From the NCBI GenBank assembly GCA_037969155.1, contig JBBKWW010000108.1, forward strand, positions 1-7,109: DNA of 7,109 nt, read 5' to 3'. How positions within the stretch are numbered: the first letter of the stretch is position 1; each line of letters starts with the position of its first letter. The position numbers and the translations under genes are program-made. Under the pieces are notes generated by a model. The model did no database searches, was not told where the DNA came from, and saw nothing but the letters and a program-made list of their open reading frames with translations. Of this stretch, positions 6,581 to 7,109 are shown in pieces. Source of the DNA: JAYXXU01 sp037969155. Lineage in GTDB: Bacteria > Pseudomonadota > Gammaproteobacteria > Pseudomonadales > Moraxellaceae.

Positions 6581-6600
6581 CGTTTTTTTGTAGGTGCTTG

Positions 6601-6629
6601 TTAGTCGCTTGATCGAATAAAGTGACTAA
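6601..6629. promoter_or_regulatory. Operator-like 29-bp dyad in the divergent intergenic region
   Basis: Left arm TTAGTCGCTT (6601-6610) and right arm AAGTGACTAA (6620-6629) are reverse complements except at one position, around a 9-bp centre. The right arm overlaps TAAAAT (6627-6632), a good -10-like hexamer for the + strand. No T-run follows on the + strand, and the arms are AT-rich, so a protein-binding site is more likely than a terminator. The regulator is unknown. Confidence 0.5.
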
Positions 6630-6688
6630 AATGAGTGGAATTGTGGTGTTTGTATGGCTTTTTTGCAGTTTAAAGCGTTTTTTAAGAC

Positions 6689-6702
6689 CTGAACGGGTTC
6701 AG
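6689..6702. repeat. Short perfect palindrome in the DOMON-like gene leader
   Basis: CTGAAC-GG-GTTCAG is a perfect inverted repeat of 6-bp arms, 15 bp before the start codon and 5 bp before the GAGG ribosome site. It could be a binding site or, in RNA, a small CGGG-loop hairpin close to the ribosome site. Confidence 0.4.
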
Positions 6703-6717
6703 AAGATGAGGTGTTCA

Positions 6718-7109
6718 ATGTTTAAGCAAGGCTATGACTTGTGTGCGAATCGACCCGCGCCTGAGCTGTCGGTGCAGGTGGAGATTGCGCAACTTACCAC
6801 GCAATGCTGGCAGTTGAGCTATCAGCTTAATGATCCGCAGCAGCAGATCATTTGGCCTCACATGCATACACCGCTTGAGCCAACGCGGCAGGATGATTTG
6901 TGGCAAACCACTTGTTTTGAGTTGTTTATTCAAGTGGTCGGGCAGACGGAGTATCTGGAGCTTAATTTTAGCCCAATTTGTCACTGGAACGCCTATCGGT
7001 TCGATGCGTACCGACAGCCTGCGCAGATGCCGCCGCGCCGTGATGAGCGAGTACGTTTAAATAGTCTAAATATCGGTCGGAATACGTTGGTGGCGCTGGT
7101 CGATCTGTC
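6718..7109 (+). CDS. DOMON-like domain protein, 5' part (runs off right edge)
   Basis: The frame from ATG 6718 stays open to the end of the window, giving 130 residues. A clear ribosome site GAGG (6708-6711) lies 6 bp upstream, embedded in GATGAGGTG. Residues about 60-75 (DDLWQTTCFELFI) and 81-95 (LELNFSPICHWNAYRF) are hallmarks, from memory, of the bacterial DOMON-like family, a beta-sandwich related to carbohydrate- or haem-binding DOMON domains. Its function is not established. No signal peptide is present (MFKQGYDLCANRP), so the protein is probably cytoplasmic. The family is usually about 180-200 residues, so roughly a third is missing. The gene is divergent from the exported-protein gene; the 198-bp shared region carries the dyads listed separately. 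An overlapping minus-strand frame at 6715-6984 is a shadow. Confidence 0.85.
   Translation, partial: MFKQGYDLCANRPAPELSVQVEIAQLTTQCWQLSYQLNDPQQQIIWPHMHTPLEPTRQDDLWQTTCFELFIQVVGQTEYLELNFSPICHWNAYRFDAYRQPAQMPPRRDERVRLNSLNIGRNTLVALVDL

Noticed and set aside
6715..6984. Minus-strand frame of 89 codons
   Set aside because: It is a shadow of the DOMON-like gene, which has a strong ribosome site and family motifs.
1..7109. Mobile element, CRISPR array, toxin-antitoxin or defence system
   Set aside because: No transposase, integrase, repeat array, nuclease or toxin-like small gene pair is visible; all sizeable genes are explained.

Overview
The window looks like chromosomal DNA from a gammaproteobacterium close to the Acinetobacter/Moraxellaceae group. 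This is inferred from the protein sequences: an SthA very like the E. coli enzyme, a MASE2-type class III cyclase like that of Pseudomonas/Acinetobacter, a PBP5/6-type carboxypeptidase and a DOMON-like protein. The species cannot be named from the sequence alone. Base composition sampled by eye is moderate, roughly 47-52% GC in the sampled housekeeping stretches and about 35-47% in the first gene.

Layout, left to right. (1) 1-1176 (+): the 3' part of a KpsC-like capsule beta-Kdo transferase, cut by the left edge. It holds the tail of one module and a complete but strongly diverged second module. (2) 1255-2670 (+): sthA, the soluble FAD-dependent pyridine nucleotide transhydrogenase. (3) 2788-3222 (+): a small HIT-family protein. 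(4) 3327-4736 (+): a membrane-bound class III adenylate cyclase with an N-terminal MASE2 domain, preceded by a long intergenic hairpin. (5) 4757-5926 (-): a PBP5/6-type D-alanyl-D-alanine carboxypeptidase (dacC), convergent with the cyclase. (6) 6097-6519 (-): a small predicted exported protein of unknown function, ending at a clear intrinsic terminator. (7) A 198-bp divergent intergenic region with several dyad symmetries. (8) 6718 to the right edge (+): the 5' part of a DOMON-like domain protein.

How the genes relate: this is not an obvious single pathway. The left gene belongs to surface polysaccharide assembly, sthA balances NADPH and NADH, the cyclase makes a second messenger, and dacC trims peptidoglycan. 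The (+) genes sthA, HIT and cyclase have gaps of about 100 bp and may be partly separate transcription units. dacC and the exported protein share a strand but are separated by a strong terminator, so dacC most likely has its own promoter. I see no tRNA, rRNA, CRISPR array, insertion sequence, phage gene or defence-like cassette. The most unusual signals are the loss of signature motifs in the second KpsC module, the operator-like dyads around 6601-6629 and 6015-6028, and the 3238-3271 hairpin. None amounts to a demonstrable new system.
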